DNA of 64,000 nt from Paenisporosarcina macmurdoensis (GCF_042658845.1 NZ_JBHSRI010000025.1:682001-746000); one strand, 5' to 3'; shown: positions 16,276-26,192, counted from the first letter of the stretch. The notes: generated by a model not told the origin, from the letters alone. Program-made: numbers and translations.

Positions 16276-18375
16276 TCAATTCCTAAAGAAAGAGAACGGG
16301 AACATGGACCATGGATCGTCGCTTTCCATTTCAATCACTTCATTTTCGTTTCCTTCGATGTCATCAACTAATTGTTTTTGCAGTTTTGGATCCGTACATA
16401 ATCGCTTCGGTATATCTTCTCGTTTTACGTACATTAATCGCTGCTTCGTACATTCAGATACGGCTAATCCACCAGTTTCGATGTCTACAATGATTCCATT
16501 CACACCTTTTGTAGGTAGGAATGGTTCAGCAGAGATGCCTTGGTGGGCTTTCTCCATAAAATCAATCCAAATATTTTTGGTCGCCTGTTTGTCTACTGGC
16601 AGTTGCAATTCTCTGCCTTCATCATAGCCATTCCAGACACCCGTAGTTAATGTCGGCGTATAGCCAATTAATACTTGATCAGAATTCGTGGTCCCTGATT
16701 TTGCTGCATATGGACGCGTTTGTTTGCCTCGAATGGAAAGGCCTGTTGCAGGTGCATAATCATTGAAAACGGGATCAAACATGCCTGTCATTAAGTGAGT
16801 CAAAATGAACGCATCATCTTTAGACATGACGCGGTCATCATCTTGACGTTCTTTTGGATCAGCTTCAAATACTACTTCACCTTGACTATCCGTAATTGAT
16901 AACACGGTTTGAATTTTCCGATCCAATCCGCCGCCTGCAATTTTATTAAAAGCACCGGTCAAATCTTTTAATGTGACTTCTGACGTTCCAAGCGCCATGG
17001 ATGGAGAATCTTGAACGGAAGTTTTCACACCTAATCTTTCCAAGACCGAACGGAAAGGTTTGTAGCCAACTTTTTCAAGTGTTTTCACAGCATAAATATT
17101 ATCTGAAATCGCTAGTGCTTGAGCTAATGAAATCGGGTGATTCGCAAACTCGCCATTCACATTATTAGGTTCGTATTTAGAACGTCCATCGTCATACGTG
17201 AAAATGGTGCGTTCACTTTCTAAGAATGTTAATGGAGAGAATCCTTCTTCAAGAGCCGCCGCATATAATAAAGGCTTAATGGTGGATCCTGGTTGGCGTT
17301 TCGCTTGAGTCACTCGGTTGAACGGACTATCTGAGTAAGACCGTCCACCTACTAAAGCCGTCACGTAACCTGTATCTGGTTCCATGCTAATAAAGCCAAC
17401 TTCAAGGCTGTTATCTGGCATCCAGTCGGCAATGATTTCTTCCGCGACTTGTTGGTGCTGAGTGACCAATGTGGTTTCAATTGTCCAGCCGCCTTCTGCA
17501 ATCGCGCGACCTTTTGATTTCAAAATACGTTCGGCTTCATTCCAAGCTTCGTCTAAAAAATAAGGTGCTACACTTTTTGTGGCTTTCCATTCTTCATTTT
17601 TTAAGACGATTTCCTCGTCGCGTGCACGTTTGACTGCTTCAGTTGTCACCATGTTTTGAGATTCCATTAAGCCTAGAACAACATTTTGTCGGTCGTATGC
17701 ATTTTCTTCATTCATCAAAGGCGAATAGATGCTCGGCCCTTTTGGAATGGAAATAAGTAAAGCCGATTGAGCGAGCGTTAACTCTTTACTCGGCTTACCA
17801 TAATAAAACCGACTTGCAGCTTCTACTCCGTACATACCATGACCAAAGTACACTGTATTTAAATAACCTTCCAATAACTCATCTTTTTCATAAAATACTT
17901 CCATGCGATATGCATACAACGCTTCTTTCGCTTTGCGTGTCCATGTTTTGTCGTGAGTTAAATATAAATTTCGTGCATACTGCTGGGTAATGGTGCTTGC
18001 ACCTTCTACTTTTCGCATCGCTTTCACATCTTTTAGCAAGGCAGACGCAATCCGGGTGTAATCAAATCCGTGATGTTCATAAAATTCTTGATCCTCTACA
18101 GCCAAAATGGCATCACTAATAAATGGTGACATATCCTCTAACTCAACCCAGTATCGGCGCTGTTCCGCAAAACGGTCTCCGATGGAATGACTGTTACGAT
18201 CTAAAAAAACGGTCGCTTTCGAAACGGCGAGAGAAGGGGGACCAAGAACTTGTGCATAAATTCGCAACGCTAAAAGAACAGTGCATATTGCACTTACTGA
18301 AACAAGGAGGTACCAAATAACGGATCGAATTTTTTGACGTTTTCGTTTTTGAAGTTGCAAATCAACTCGTCCCAA
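16276..18375 (-). CDS. pbpG: Class A penicillin-binding protein (PbpG/PBP2d type)
   Basis: A 699-residue bifunctional peptidoglycan synthase. One membrane anchor (about residues 18-40) is followed by a GT51 glycosyltransferase domain (EDQEFYEHHGFDYTRIASA with the catalytic Glu, then GASTITQQYARNLYL). The transpeptidase domain has SxxK in PGSTIKPLLY, SDN in ISDNIYAVK and KSGT in AAKSGTTNSD. The position beside ywhD and speE is that of B. subtilis pbpG (ywhE), a sporulation-associated PBP. It has a strongly acidic C-terminal tail. Confidence 0.93.
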   Translation of the reverse strand: MGRVDLQLQKRKRQKIRSVIWYLLVSVSAICTVLLALRIYAQVLGPPSLAVSKATVFLDRNSHSIGDRFAEQRRYWVELEDMSPFISDAILAVEDQEFYEHHGFDYTRIASALLKDVKAMRKVEGASTITQQYARNLYLTHDKTWTRKAKEALYAYRMEVFYEKDELLEGYLNTVYFGHGMYGVEAASRFYYGKPSKELTLAQSALLISIPKGPSIYSPLMNEENAYDRQNVVLGLMESQNMVTTEAVKRARDEEIVLKNEEWKATKSVAPYFLDEAWNEAERILKSKGRAIAEGGWTIETTLVTQHQQVAEEIIADWMPDNSLEVGFISMEPDTGYVTALVGGRSYSDSPFNRVTQAKRQPGSTIKPLLYAAALEEGFSPLTFLESERTIFTYDDGRSKYEPNNVNGEFANHPISLAQALAISDNIYAVKTLEKVGYKPFRSVLERLGVKTSVQDSPSMALGTSEVTLKDLTGAFNKIAGGGLDRKIQTVLSITDSQGEVVFEADPKERQDDDRVMSKDDAFILTHLMTGMFDPVFNDYAPATGLSIRGKQTRPYAAKSGTTNSDQVLIGYTPTLTTGVWNGYDEGRELQLPVDKQATKNIWIDFMEKAHQGISAEPFLPTKGVNGIIVDIETGGLAVSECTKQRLMYVKREDIPKRLCTDPKLQKQLVDDIEGNENEVIEMESDDPWSMFPFSFFRN

Positions 18376-18662
18376 TTTGACATCACTCCATTCATTAATA
18401 GTTTTAGTAGTATGGTAACTTCGCGCCTAGATTAAACGCTGATATCGCATAAAATAGTTTATATTATGCGATTATTTTGTTGAATTTACGCGTATAAAAA
18501 AGCACTGATAGGAAACATAAATACAAATGTAAATAGAAAACAGTTGCACTTTTACAAAAAACCTCTATACTTTCTCTGTATTTGTTTTTCGGCAGACCGC
18601 GTTCATTTTCGCTACATGCCGGGAACGGATCCACTAACCTCGTAAGTAAAGGAGAATGCATT

Positions 18663-19496
18663 ATGGCTGGATTTTGGTTTACAGAAAAACAAACCGAGAA
18701 TTTTGGCATTACGATGAAGGTGAACCGTACCTTGCATACGGAGCAAACGGATTTCCAATTGCTCGAAATGGCGGAAACGGCTGAATGGGGCAATATGTTA
18801 TTCCTAGACGGCATGGTAATGACTTCGGAAAAAGACGAATTCGTTTATCATGAAATGGTGGCACACGTACCATTATTCACACATCCAAACCCTGAAAACG
18901 TCTTAGTAGTAGGCGGCGGAGACGGTGGCGTGATTCGAGAAATCATGAAACATCCACAAGTGAAGAAAGCAACACTTGTCGATATCGATGGCAAAGTAAT
19001 CGAGTACTCTAAAAAATATTTACCAACAATCGCATCAGAATTAGAAAACCCACGTGTAGATGTACAAGTAGGCGACGGTTTTATGCACATTGCTAAAGCT
19101 GACAATGAATACGATGTCATCATGGTGGATTCAACTGAACCTGTAGGACCAGCTGTGAACTTGTTCTCAAAAGGTTTCTATGCAGGCATTTCAAAAGCAT
19201 TAAAAGAAGATGGAATTTTTGTGGCACAGTCGGACAACCCTTGGTTTACACCAGATTTAATCAAGCAAGTTCAAAAAGACGTCAAAGAAATTTTCCCGAT
19301 TACTCGTTTATATACGGCGAACATCCCAACGTACCCAAGTGGTCTGTGGTGTTTCACAGTAGGTTCAAAAAAATACGATCCGCTTGAAGTGGAAGATTCA
19401 CGTTTCCATGAAATCGACACGAAATACTACACGAAAGAATTGCATAAAGCTGCATTCGTGTTGCCGAAGTTCGTAAAAGATTTAACGGGGGAATAA
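18663..19496 (+). CDS. speE: Spermidine synthase
   Basis: Transfers an aminopropyl group from decarboxylated SAM to putrescine. 277 residues. The SAM-binding motif VLVVGGGDGGVIREIMKH is at about residues 80-97, the ribose-binding VDIDGKVIEYSK follows, and DSTEPVGPA is the catalytic loop. ATG 18663 lies 7 bases from AAAGGAG; the frame extends to 18582 without homology. speB follows after 3 bases, so both form one operon, which supplies putrescine directly to SpeE. Confidence 0.97.
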   Translation: MAGFWFTEKQTENFGITMKVNRTLHTEQTDFQLLEMAETAEWGNMLFLDGMVMTSEKDEFVYHEMVAHVPLFTHPNPENVLVVGGGDGGVIREIMKHPQVKKATLVDIDGKVIEYSKKYLPTIASELENPRVDVQVGDGFMHIAKADNEYDVIMVDSTEPVGPAVNLFSKGFYAGISKALKEDGIFVAQSDNPWFTPDLIKQVQKDVKEIFPITRLYTANIPTYPSGLWCFTVGSKKYDPLEVEDSRFHEIDTKYYTKELHKAAFVLPKFVKDLTGE

Positions 19497-19499
19497 TAC

Positions 19500-20375
19500 A
19501 TGAAGAGATTTGATGAAGCTTATTCAGGAAATGTCTTTATTAAAAGTCATCCAAATTACGATGAGTCTCAAGCTGTCATTTATGGCATGCCGATGGACTG
19601 GACAGTTAGTTACCGCCCAGGTTCACGTTTTGGCCCTCAGCGCATTCGTGAAGCGTCAATTGGTTTGGAAGAATACAGTCCTTATCTAGACCGTGATCTT
19701 GAAGAGGTAAAATACTTTGATGTAGGGGATATTCCATTGCCATTCGGTAACCCGCAGAAAAGTATAGACTACATCGAAGGTTTCGTTCGCCAACTTTTGC
19801 AAGATGGAAAAATCCCAGTAGGTATGGGAGGCGAACATTTAGTATCGTGGCCTGTGATGAAAGCTGTAGCCGAAAAACATCCGGATTTAGCGATTATTCA
19901 CATGGACGCCCATACTGATTTACGTGTGTCGTACGAAGGGGAAGCACTTTCTCATTCCACACCGATCCGTAAAATTGCAGAACATATCGGGCCGAAAAAT
20001 GTTTATTCATTCGGCATTCGTTCAGGTATGAAAGAAGAGTTCGAGTGGGCAAAAGAAAACGGCATGCACATCTCAAAATTTGAAGTGCTTGAGCCGTTGA
20101 AAGAAATTTTACCTACACTTGCAGGTCGTCCCGTTTATGTGACGATTGATATTGATGTACTTGACCCTGCACATGCACCAGGTACTGGAACAGTAGACTG
20201 CGGCGGCATTACATCACGTGAGTTGTTAGCTTCTATCCATGCAATTGCAGGATCTGACGTTAACGTTGTGGGCTTCGACTTAGTTGAAGTAGCCCCAATC
20301 TACGACCCATCTGAGCAAACGGTTAACACGGCAAGCAAATTAATTCGTGAAATGCTTCTTGGCTGGTTGAAATAA
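19500..20375 (+). CDS. speB: Agmatinase
   Basis: Hydrolyses agmatine to putrescine and urea. 291 residues of the ureohydrolase fold. The two manganese ions are bound by MGGEHLVSWP (His), IIHMDAHTDLR (Asp-His-Asp) and TIDIDVLDPAHAPGTGT (Asp, Asp). RBS GGGGGAATAATACATG overlaps the end of speE, so translation is coupled. A strong terminator follows. Confidence 0.97.
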   Translation: MKRFDEAYSGNVFIKSHPNYDESQAVIYGMPMDWTVSYRPGSRFGPQRIREASIGLEEYSPYLDRDLEEVKYFDVGDIPLPFGNPQKSIDYIEGFVRQLLQDGKIPVGMGGEHLVSWPVMKAVAEKHPDLAIIHMDAHTDLRVSYEGEALSHSTPIRKIAEHIGPKNVYSFGIRSGMKEEFEWAKENGMHISKFEVLEPLKEILPTLAGRPVYVTIDIDVLDPAHAPGTGTVDCGGITSRELLASIHAIAGSDVNVVGFDLVEVAPIYDPSEQTVNTASKLIREMLLGWLK

Positions 20376-20378
20376 GAA

Positions 20379-20436
20379 AAAGGGGCTGTCCTAAAAGTCA
20401 TTTTAAATGACTTTTAAGGGCAGCCCTCTTTTTTTA
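20379..20436 (+). terminator. Intrinsic terminator of speE-speB
   Basis: AGGGGCTGTCCTAAAAGTCA pairs with TGACTTTTAAGGGCAGCCCT (small mismatch), followed by eight T. Confidence 0.93.
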
Positions 20437-20477
20437 TAATTTTAGGTCCATACATCCAGTGGTTATTTCTTCTTGAG

Positions 20478-20898
20478 TCAGACTGAGCGGTTGCTCAGTC
20501 TGACTTTTTGGGGTTGACGTCTGAAAAAAAGAAGATGACGTCTGAAAAACCAGGCTTCACGTCTGAAAAATCCCCATCGACGTCTGAAAACGTCAGTTCT
20601 TCCATCCAAAGTGTCCCCTCACAACCACAGAAGAGGCTGTGGAGCAAAGCGAGCAGCCCCATTTGGCATTTATTTTTACATATAGTAGCTGAGCGATTGC
20701 TCAGTTGTAAAAATCGAGCTTCACGTAGGAAAAAAGAGTGATGACGTAGGAAAAAACGTCCGTCACGTAGGAAAAATCGCCATCGACGTAGGAATCCCTC
20801 CATATTTGAGTCATTTCTCTTCACAGAAAAGGCTGAAGCAAAGCGATCAGCCCCATTATAGGTTTCTCCTTACTGTGATTGGCGAATAATTTGATACC
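20478..20898 (+). repeat. Composite repeat module, long form, copy A
   Basis: Order of parts: a perfect hairpin CAGACTGAGC/GCTCAGTCTG with T5; four CGTCTGAAAA motifs at a 21-bp step; CTTCCATC and an AGGCTG...CAGCC hairpin; a CTGAGC/GCTCAG hairpin; four CGTAGGAAAA motifs at a 21-bp step; CTCCATAT; a second AGGCTG...CAGCC hairpin. The next copy begins immediately. Confidence 0.9.
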
Positions 20899-20899
20899 A

Positions 20900-21230
20900 T
20901 CAGACTGAGCTGTTGCTCAGTCTGACTTTTTGGGGTTGACGTCTGAAAAAAAGTCGATGACGTCTGAAAAAGGAGGCTTCACGTCTGAAAAATCGCCATC
21001 GACGTCTGAAAACGTCATTTCTTCCATCCAAAGTGTTCCCTCACAACCACAGAAAAAGCTGTGGAGCAAAGCGAGCAGCCCTATTTGGCATTTATTTTTA
21101 CATATAATAGCTGAGCGATGGCTCAGTTGTAAAAATCGAGGTTCACGTAGGGAAAAAGAGTGATGACGTAGGAAAAAACGTCCGTCACGTAGGAAAAATC
21201 GCCATCGACGTAGGAATCTCTCCATATTTG
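20900..21230 (+). repeat. Composite repeat module, long form, copy B
   Basis: Tandem copy of the module at 20478, offset by 422 bp and about 93-95 percent alike by eye. Both arrays are present; the terminal AGGCTG hairpin is missing. Paired in-frame reading frames within both copies (TSEK-type repeats) are artefacts of the 21-bp step. Confidence 0.9.
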
Positions 21231-21292
21231 TGCGTGTTGATGAGATCCACAAATTGAGAGGCGATTGTGTCTACGTCACTCTTTGTTCCCTA

Positions 21293-21368
21293 TATTATAG
21301 TGCAGCAGAGAATGCGTCCGAAGCGCACTGAAAATTTCTTTGCGTCAACAGGAATTCTTCAATTAGAT
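21293..21368 (+). repeat. Dispersed repeat (TGCAGCAGAG / TCAACAGGAATTCTTCAATTAG), copy 1
   Basis: The left half ATATTATAGTGCAGCAGAG...CGAAGC..ACTGAAAA recurs at 49686-49728. The right half ACTGAAAATYTCTTTGCRTC plus AACAGGAATTCTTCAATTAG recurs at 44806-44852. Possible debris of one element. Confidence 0.65.
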
Positions 21369-21510
21369 TTCGTTAACGAGCCCCGAGGGGTTTTTTTATT
21401 AATAATAACACTGTTAAACTACTCTGCAGATTTCCGTTTCAACGCCCTTTCATGTTTCGAAAAAAGTAGTAGGCATCCGCGTACATCTTCGCTTTCGAAG
21501 GGAAGACATA

Positions 21511-21552
21511 GAAAAAGCGTGATGCTCTCAATTAGAGAAGCATTACGCTTTT
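21511..21552 (-). terminator. Terminator of the GGDEF gene, containing its stop codon
   Basis: On the minus strand AAAAGCGTAATGCTTCTC pairs with GAGAGCATCACGCTTTTT. The stop TAA (21543-21545) lies in the 5' arm. Confidence 0.85.
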
Positions 21553-22634
21553 ATATTTGTATAATGGATAACCCGATTACGACCAATCGCTTTCGCTTCA
21601 TACATAGCTGTATCTGCAGCACTATAAAGTTCTTGTATCGTCATTCCGTTATCAGGGTAGGAACTGACACCAACTGAGACGGTGATGGTCACTTGTTGAT
21701 TATTTGACACTGGGAAAGGGCTTCGTGCAATGCTTGAGCGAATGCGTTCACCTAAATCGAGCCCCATAGCTGGAGGGGAGTTGGGCACTAACACGACAAA
21801 TTGTTCGCCACCATTTCGAGTGACGTATCCTTCGCATGAAGAAACTAGAATTTTTAATCGAGTTCCAAGCTCCTTCAGAATTTCATCACCAATCGGATGT
21901 CCATAAAGATCGTTAACTTTCTTAAAGTGATCAATGTCTATTGAAATCATGCTGAAAGGTTTCGTGGAATCCGTTATGTATGAATGGGTAAGTTGCTCAA
22001 ACTTACGGTTATTATAAAGACCAGTTAAATAATCAGTTTCCGCCAACAATTCTGTATGACGAATTTTCTTAAAATGGTCGTTTAACTCGATTAAAATAAA
22101 CAACACAGTAAAGAATGAAAAGGCTGAGAATAAAATAAAATACACGATGTGCAAATAATTAGTAGTTGAATGATAAATTAAGATGGCAATGAGGGCTGCC
22201 GTTTGAGTGGTTGCATAATAAAAATAACGTGGAGCATTCTTGAATGTCATCGGATATTTAAAACTAAATACGCCTATAACAATTCCCAAAACAATAACGT
22301 TTATGCCTCCTAAAAGTCCTGTCGTCGTGACAGTATCAGTCATAAATATACGGGCTAACCCAATAATTAATCCACTAATAATAGGGGCTATAGGTCCACC
22401 GGCAATTCCTGAAATAATAATCACAACATGTCTGGAATCAACCATAATTGTATCCGATAATTTAACAGACGATTCCATTAAGATAAAGCCTGCTAAACCG
22501 GACATGATTCCGATAATATACGGATGAACTTTCGGAAATGGGAAATTAGAGCGTACAGTATCTTGAAAAGGCCAGTACGAAAGAATAGCAAAAGTAAATA
22601 AGATACAAAAATTTAATAGCAAATCGAAAAGCAT
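21543..22634 (-). CDS. Membrane GGDEF protein with 5TM-LYT sensor, altered GGEQF site
   Basis: A 363-residue predicted diguanylate cyclase. Residues 1-185 hold about six membrane helices of the 5TMR_LYT type (GIAGGPIAPIISGLIIGLAR, with the family's NhaA-like GGINV loop). Residues 200-360 are GGDEF (LAETDYLTGLYNNRKFE, SIDIDHFKKVNDLYGHPIGD). The signature is NGGEQF instead of GG(D/E)EF: the fourth position Glu, which helps bind metal, is Gln. Cyclase activity is therefore doubtful; a GTP- or c-di-GMP-binding role is possible. ATG 22634 has GGGGAGG 8 bases upstream; an upstream in-frame start at 22655 is not supported. Confidence 0.87.
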   Translation of the reverse strand: MLFDLLLNFCILFTFAILSYWPFQDTVRSNFPFPKVHPYIIGIMSGLAGFILMESSVKLSDTIMVDSRHVVIIISGIAGGPIAPIISGLIIGLARIFMTDTVTTTGLLGGINVIVLGIVIGVFSFKYPMTFKNAPRYFYYATTQTAALIAILIYHSTTNYLHIVYFILFSAFSFFTVLFILIELNDHFKKIRHTELLAETDYLTGLYNNRKFEQLTHSYITDSTKPFSMISIDIDHFKKVNDLYGHPIGDEILKELGTRLKILVSSCEGYVTRNGGEQFVVLVPNSPPAMGLDLGERIRSSIARSPFPVSNNQQVTITVSVGVSSYPDNGMTIQELYSAADTAMYEAKAIGRNRVIHYTNIKA

Positions 22635-22819
22635 GACTTTCGCCTCCCCACACAAATTCTAGCGTCAGTATATCATACCTAAAAATACAAAAGCAGAAAA
22701 ATTTTACAGTTAAATTGATATGTCGAGCAATAATAAAACGATATTTGAAATGAAGGGGTCAAATGCCTTATAATAAAAAGGTTATCTTGAAACTAATCAA
22801 AAGGAAGCGGGTGGACTTG

Positions 22820-23242
22820 TTGAATAAACAAGTAAAAGTAAAGTTGAAAACGACCATTCGACAACCTAACGAAGAACCGGAAATTTATGAATTATGGGCA
22901 AATGGCACGATTATTGAAAAAAGAGGAAAATCCTTTTTAAAATACGAGGAAATGCAAGACGATAATAAAATCAACACCACCGTCAAAATGGGCGAAACAG
23001 AAGGACTGATTTTGCGAAGTGGCGGCGTCAATATGCGACTTCCATTCTTGGAAAATGAAGAACAGACAGGCAGTTATGAAAGTGAATTTGGCGTTTTAAT
23101 GGTCTCGACCATGACACGAAAAATAGCATTTGAAAAAAACAAAAACGATGGAAATTTCGTCGTTCAATATGATTTAACCGTGAGCGGACAACCCGTTGGC
23201 GAATACACACTCGAATTTCACTACACGGAGGGATCGCAATGA
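22820..23242 (+). CDS. ywiB: YwiB, DUF1934 calycin-like protein
   Basis: A 140-residue protein of DUF1934, a small beta-barrel family of unknown function found next to argS in Bacillales. Pattern: VKVKLKTTIRQPNEEPEIYE, GKSFLKYEEMQ, LRSGGVNMRLPF, DLTVSGQPVGEYTLEFHY. The frame opens at 22763, but AAGGAAGCGGGTGG at 22801-22814 points to TTG 22820 (or TTG 22817), which gives the family's N-terminus. The stop overlaps the argS start by 4 bases. Confidence 0.83.
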   Translation: MNKQVKVKLKTTIRQPNEEPEIYELWANGTIIEKRGKSFLKYEEMQDDNKINTTVKMGETEGLILRSGGVNMRLPFLENEEQTGSYESEFGVLMVSTMTRKIAFEKNKNDGNFVVQYDLTVSGQPVGEYTLEFHYTEGSQ

Positions 23243-24906
23243 ACGCAGTAGAACAAGTTCAACAATCCATAAAAGAAGCATTACAACAAGCTATTTTGAA
23301 AGCACAATTAACAGACTCAGAAGGTCTTCCAGCCATTCATTTAGAATCACCACGCTTCAAAGCGAACGGTGATTACGCAACAAATATTGCGATGCAGCTG
23401 ACGAAGCTTGCAAAAAAACCACCTCGCGCGATAGCAGAAGCGATTCTCGAAAACCTTGAAACAGCTGGCACTGTAATCGAGAAAATCGAGATAGCTGGTC
23501 CAGGATTCATGAACATTTCGATTCGTAAAGACTACTTAGCGGATGTTTTAAAAGCAGTACTTGCACAAGGCCTTGATTACGGTCGTTCAAATGCGGGTGC
23601 TAATCAAAAAATTCAAGTAGAGTTTGTATCTGCTAATCCAACAGGCGACTTGCATTTAGGTCATGCTCGTGGGGCATCAGTCGGAGACTCTCTTTGTAAT
23701 GTTCTCGACTTTGCAGGCTACAATGTTTCTCGTGAGTACTATATTAATGATGCAGGAAACCAAATTAACAACTTAGCGTATTCATTAGAAGCTCGTTATA
23801 AACAAGCTCTAGGTCAAGAAGCAGAAATGCCGGAAGATGGCTATCATGGCAAAGATATCATTGAAATTGCACAAGCTATGGCAAATGAGCATGGTGAAGC
23901 ATTGCTTGAGAAATCTCCTGAAGACCGTTTTGCATTCTTCCGTGCGCATGGACTTAAAGTAGAACTGGCTAAACTACAACAAGATTTAGCTGACTTCCGT
24001 GTTAATTTTGACGAGTGGTATTCAGAAACTTCATTATATGAAAACGGCATGATAGAAGTGGCTTTAGATAAATTACGTGCGAATGGTCACGTCTTTGAAG
24101 AAGAAGGCGCGACATGGTTCCGTTCAACAACATTTGGTGACGACAAAGACCGCGTACTCATTAAAAATGATGGCTCATTTACTTATTTAACACCTGATAT
24201 CGCGTACCATGAAGATAAAATTGCACGTGGCTTTGAAAAGTTAATCAACATTTGGGGCGCTGATCATCACGGTTACATCCCGCGTATGAAAGCAGCTATT
24301 CAAGCACTTGGAAACGGTGATGATACGCTTGAAGTAAGCGTTATTCAAATGGTCCAATTGTACAAAGACGGCGAGAAAATGAAGATGAGCAAACGTACAG
24401 GTAAAGCCGTTACCATGCGTGAACTAGTAGAAGAAGTTGGCTTAGATGCTGTACGTTACTTCTTCGCCATGCGTTCTGGCGATTCACATATGGATTTCGA
24501 TTTAGATTTAGCTGTATCACAATCAAACGAAAACCCTGTCTTCTACGCGCAATATGCACATGCACGCATTAGCTCAATTTTGCGCTCAGCAGCAGAACAA
24601 GGATTCAGTGCATCAGAGGATCACTTAAACTTGTTGCAAGCTGAAAAAGAAATTGATGTCTTGAAAAAAATGGGCGACTTCCCACAAGTAGTGGCGGATG
24701 CAGCGAAAATGCGCTCGCCACACCGTGTGGCAACATACATTCAAGAACTAGCATCAACATTCCATAGCTTCTATAATGCAGAAAAAGTATTGGACCCAAC
24801 GAACGAAGACATGACACGTGCACGACTAGCCCTTATCACGGCAGTCCGCACAACTATTGCAAACGCACTTCGCCTGATCGGCGTAAGCGCGCCAGAAAAA
24901 ATGTAA
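23239..24906 (+). CDS. argS: Arginyl-tRNA synthetase
   Basis: Class I synthetase charging tRNA-Arg. 555 residues. The N-terminal Add-1 domain is followed by the HIGH motif as HLGH in ANPTGDLHLGHARGASVG, the KMSK loop as KMSKRTGK (about residue 380) and the C-terminal anticodon-binding domain (ENPVFYAQYAHARI). ATGA overlap with ywiB shows translational coupling. No T-box leader is seen upstream. Confidence 0.98.
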   Translation: MNAVEQVQQSIKEALQQAILKAQLTDSEGLPAIHLESPRFKANGDYATNIAMQLTKLAKKPPRAIAEAILENLETAGTVIEKIEIAGPGFMNISIRKDYLADVLKAVLAQGLDYGRSNAGANQKIQVEFVSANPTGDLHLGHARGASVGDSLCNVLDFAGYNVSREYYINDAGNQINNLAYSLEARYKQALGQEAEMPEDGYHGKDIIEIAQAMANEHGEALLEKSPEDRFAFFRAHGLKVELAKLQQDLADFRVNFDEWYSETSLYENGMIEVALDKLRANGHVFEEEGATWFRSTTFGDDKDRVLIKNDGSFTYLTPDIAYHEDKIARGFEKLINIWGADHHGYIPRMKAAIQALGNGDDTLEVSVIQMVQLYKDGEKMKMSKRTGKAVTMRELVEEVGLDAVRYFFAMRSGDSHMDFDLDLAVSQSNENPVFYAQYAHARISSILRSAAEQGFSASEDHLNLLQAEKEIDVLKKMGDFPQVVADAAKMRSPHRVATYIQELASTFHSFYNAEKVLDPTNEDMTRARLALITAVRTTIANALRLIGVSAPEKM

Positions 24907-24916
24907 AACCTATAGT

Positions 24917-24960
24917 AACAGCCATTTCACATGTAAGACGTGAAATGGCTGTTTTTGTTT
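24917..24960 (+). terminator. Intrinsic terminator of argS
   Basis: AACAGCCATTTCAC pairs with GTGAAATGGCTGTT, followed by TTTGTTTT. Confidence 0.93.
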
Positions 24961-25060
24961 TCTTAAATTATAATGAACATCAAATTTCCAGGTAGATTAT
25001 AAATTTGGACATAGTTTCATGTAATGTTTCAAAAAGTTAACTAGGTTGAGAGACGCGTTT

Positions 25061-25152
25061 GAGCGATAAAACGCCAGATTGAGCGATAAATCTCTAGTTT
25101 TGAGCGATAAATCCTCAGATTGAGCGATAAACAAGGCAATTTGAGCGATAAA
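25061..25152 (+). repeat. 20/21-bp periodic array, GAGCGATAAA family (5 units)
   Basis: Five perfect GAGCGATAAA motifs start at 25061, 25081, 25102, 25122 and 25143, i.e. steps of 20, 21, 20 and 21 bp. The spacers are T/A/C-rich and differ. The rest of the 24960-25520 interval shows no gene I can support. Confidence 0.92.
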
Positions 25153-25520
25153 TTTTTCGTGATTGAAAAAGACAATCAAAAAGCGTCTCATTAACCAAGT
25201 CGACTAGCTATTGAACGCCGATCTTTCAATGAGAATCAAAAGGAATAAGATGTGGGGTATAATTGCAACAACAATTAATGAGGATGTGATGAAAATTAAG
25301 AAGATAGAATTAAATTCAAAAGAATTTAATCGAGTTCTAACAACTTCAAAGGAATACACTTCAAATATTCGTGTATCATTCATCAAAAGACATTTGTGAA
25401 ATTGACTAATTTGAAAACAATCTTTTAAGTGCCAAAAACTTGTTATTTCAAAGTTAAGCTGAATATTAAAAGAGGTACTTGTACTCGTAAAAAAACAGGG
25501 GATTTGGGGAGTGAGTTCAT

Positions 25521-26192
25521 TTGATTAAGGCAGTGTTATTTGATTTTGATGGAACTTTGTTAAATCGAGATCAATCAGTAATGAATTTTATCGATATGCA
25601 ATATGATCGATTGAACAAGTGGGTTGGACATATACCAAAAAAGATATATACCACAAGATTTATAGAGCTAGATAGCCGAGGATATGTTTGGAAAGATAAA
25701 GTGTATCAACAGTTAGTTAATGAATTAAATATTACTGGGGTAAATTGGGAGTATCTACTTCAAGATTATATAAATGAATTTAAAAATAATTGTGTTCCTT
25801 TTCCTAATCTCCTAATAATGTTAGAAGAATTGAAAAGAAATAACATAGTCTTAGGAATGATTACAAATGGATATGGACAATTTCAGATGGATAATATTAA
25901 AGCTTTAGGAATTGAAGACTATTTTGAAGCTATCTTAGTGTCTGGATGGGAAGGATTAAAAAAACCAGATATCCAAATTTTTAAGAGAGCATTGAACCAA
26001 CTGAATGTGGTATCAAATCAAAGTGTATTTGTTGGAGACCATCCAGAAAATGATGTTAAAGCTTCACAAAATGCTGGTATGAAAAGTATTTGGAAAAAAG
26101 ATGTTCAATGGGATAATGTTGATGCGGATTTTATTGTTGATGATTTGGCTGAAATACCTATTATCATTAAAAATTTAAATAAATTTAATTAA
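25521..26192 (+). CDS. HAD superfamily hydrolase
   Basis: A 223-residue haloacid dehalogenase-type phosphatase. Motif I DFDGTLLNR (nucleophile Asp about 9), motif II MITNG, motif III KPDIQIF (Lys) and motif IV GDHPENDVKAS are all intact. The helical cap between residues 15 and 85 places it in subfamily I. Substrate unknown. TTG 25521 follows GGGGAGTGAG. The gene is clearly more AT-rich than its neighbours and stands alone, which suggests acquisition. Confidence 0.85.
   Translation: MIKAVLFDFDGTLLNRDQSVMNFIDMQYDRLNKWVGHIPKKIYTTRFIELDSRGYVWKDKVYQQLVNELNITGVNWEYLLQDYINEFKNNCVPFPNLLIMLEELKRNNIVLGMITNGYGQFQMDNIKALGIEDYFEAILVSGWEGLKKPDIQIFKRALNQLNVVSNQSVFVGDHPENDVKASQNAGMKSIWKKDVQWDNVDADFIVDDLAEIPIIIKNLNKFN

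Noticed and set aside
16097..16627. 176-codon open frame on the plus strand with KGNKP repeats
   Set aside because: The repeat part is the 21-bp GGGAATAAA array (21 is a multiple of three), and the rest is antisense to pbpG. No ribosome site.
20495..21252. Open frames on both strands in the module pair (TSEK-type and FFLRDGRFFLR-type repeats)
   Set aside because: They are artefacts of the 21-bp periodic arrays; the same frames arise in every module, and none has a ribosome site.
21267..21677. 136-codon plus-strand frame
   Set aside because: Covers a dispersed repeat and the antisense 3' end of the GGDEF gene; no ribosome site.
25211..25399. 62-codon open frame after the GAGCGATAAA array
   Set aside because: TTG start without a ribosome site. 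A shorter version from 25288 has a weak site, but 36 residues with no family is not enough support.
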